Part shown: piece by piece, positions 63,866-64,000 of the stretch | How positions within the stretch are numbered: the first letter of the stretch is position 1 | How the letters are laid out: each line of letters opens with the position of its first letter | Origin: Ancylobacter mangrovi | Lineage (GTDB): Bacteria > Pseudomonadota > Alphaproteobacteria > Rhizobiales > Xanthobacteraceae | Assembly (NCBI RefSeq): GCF_024752355.1 | Contig: NZ_JANTHZ010000002.1 | Span: 1-64,000 of the forward strand | Length of the DNA stretch: 64,000 nucleotides | Direction of reading: 5' to 3' | Translations under genes and position numbers: made by a program | Notes under the pieces: generated by a model | What the model was told of the DNA's origin: nothing | The model's database searches: none | The model's input: the letters and a program-made list of their open reading frames with translations, nothing else

Positions 63866-64000
63866 ATGAAGCACTTCGAGGCCAACAGTCCCTATGCCCG
63901 CGACATCGGCGCGGTCGTGCATCCTCACACCAATCTGCGCGTTCATCTGGAGAAGGGCCCGGAAATCTTCACCCGGGGCCGCGGGCTGTTCGTCTATGAC
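63866..64000 (+). CDS. Class III aminotransferase (start only; cut by the window edge)
   Basis: The first 45 residues (PYARDIGAVVHPHTNLRVHL, then EKGPEIFTRGRGLFVYD) match the amino terminus of class III pyridoxal-phosphate aminotransferases such as omega-amino acid:pyruvate and putrescine/GABA transaminases. ATG at 63866. The lysine and cofactor motifs lie outside the window, so this rests on the amino-terminal pattern and the context beside an aldehyde dehydrogenase. Confidence 0.75.
   Translation, partial: MKHFEANSPYARDIGAVVHPHTNLRVHLEKGPEIFTRGRGLFVYD

Overview
The window is high-GC DNA (roughly two thirds G+C by eye) from an alphaproteobacterium. Tightly packed operons with 4-base ATGA/GTGA overlaps, many GTG starts and a large excess of ABC importers with IclR, GntR/FCD, AraC and TetR regulators suggest a soil or plant-associated Hyphomicrobiales; that placement is inference. 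I see no rRNA, tRNA, CRISPR array or phage region. Almost everything is accessory catabolism and nutrient uptake.

Layout. (1) 1-10980: a long minus-strand operon reading from 10062 off the left edge. It holds an AMP-forming acyl-CoA ligase, a polyamine-type ABC importer (binding protein, ATPase and a permease in which both transmembrane subunits are fused), two crotonases, a succinyl-CoA-synthetase-like beta/alpha pair, and a second near-identical copy of one crotonase cut by the window edge. A divergent IclR regulator (10165) faces it. (2) 11125-15099: a Rossmann-fold protein followed by three overlapping genes resembling the small 2Fe-2S subunit and two flavoprotein subunits of HcnABC/opine-oxidase-type amine dehydrogenases. 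(3) 15430-25367: a siderophore-iron locus with TonB receptor, ATPase, binding protein, double-length FhuB-type permease, siderophore-interacting flavoreductase and an exporter-fold ABC protein, with a divergent AraC regulator. (4) 25619-26860: a damaged IS3-family element. (5) 27288-34323: a GntR regulator, an amino-acid-type ABC importer, an amidohydrolase, a hydantoin-racemase-like protein and a dihydropyrimidinase. (6) 34492-42167: a minus-strand Dpp/Opp-type importer running into an amidohydrolase and a GAF-only protein. (7) 42462-54563: a maleate isomerase/arylmalonate decarboxylase-like protein, a GntR regulator, a second polyamine-type importer, then amidohydrolase, GAF-only protein, amidohydrolase, cytosine-deaminase-like enzyme, amidase and TetR regulator. 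(8) 54601-64000: a DadA-like oxidase with a third polyamine-type importer, an IclR regulator, a D-2-hydroxyacid dehydrogenase, an aldehyde dehydrogenase and the start of a class III aminotransferase.

How it fits together. Regions 5-7 look like one supercluster for importing and hydrolysing cyclic or amidated nitrogen compounds (hydantoin, pyrimidine or related rings): three unrelated importers feed five amidohydrolase-superfamily enzymes and an amidase, with racemase/isomerase-fold proteins alongside. The same pairing of an approximately 499-residue amidohydrolase followed by a small GAF-only protein occurs twice, and a 19-base motif (17/19 identical) lies before both the Dpp-type and the polyamine-type binding-protein genes, implying joint control. 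In region 8, palindromes with TTCATT-type arms lie both before the binding-protein gene and between the aldehyde dehydrogenase and aminotransferase genes, linking uptake with oxidation and transamination. Substrates are not readable from sequence; all pathway assignments are inference.
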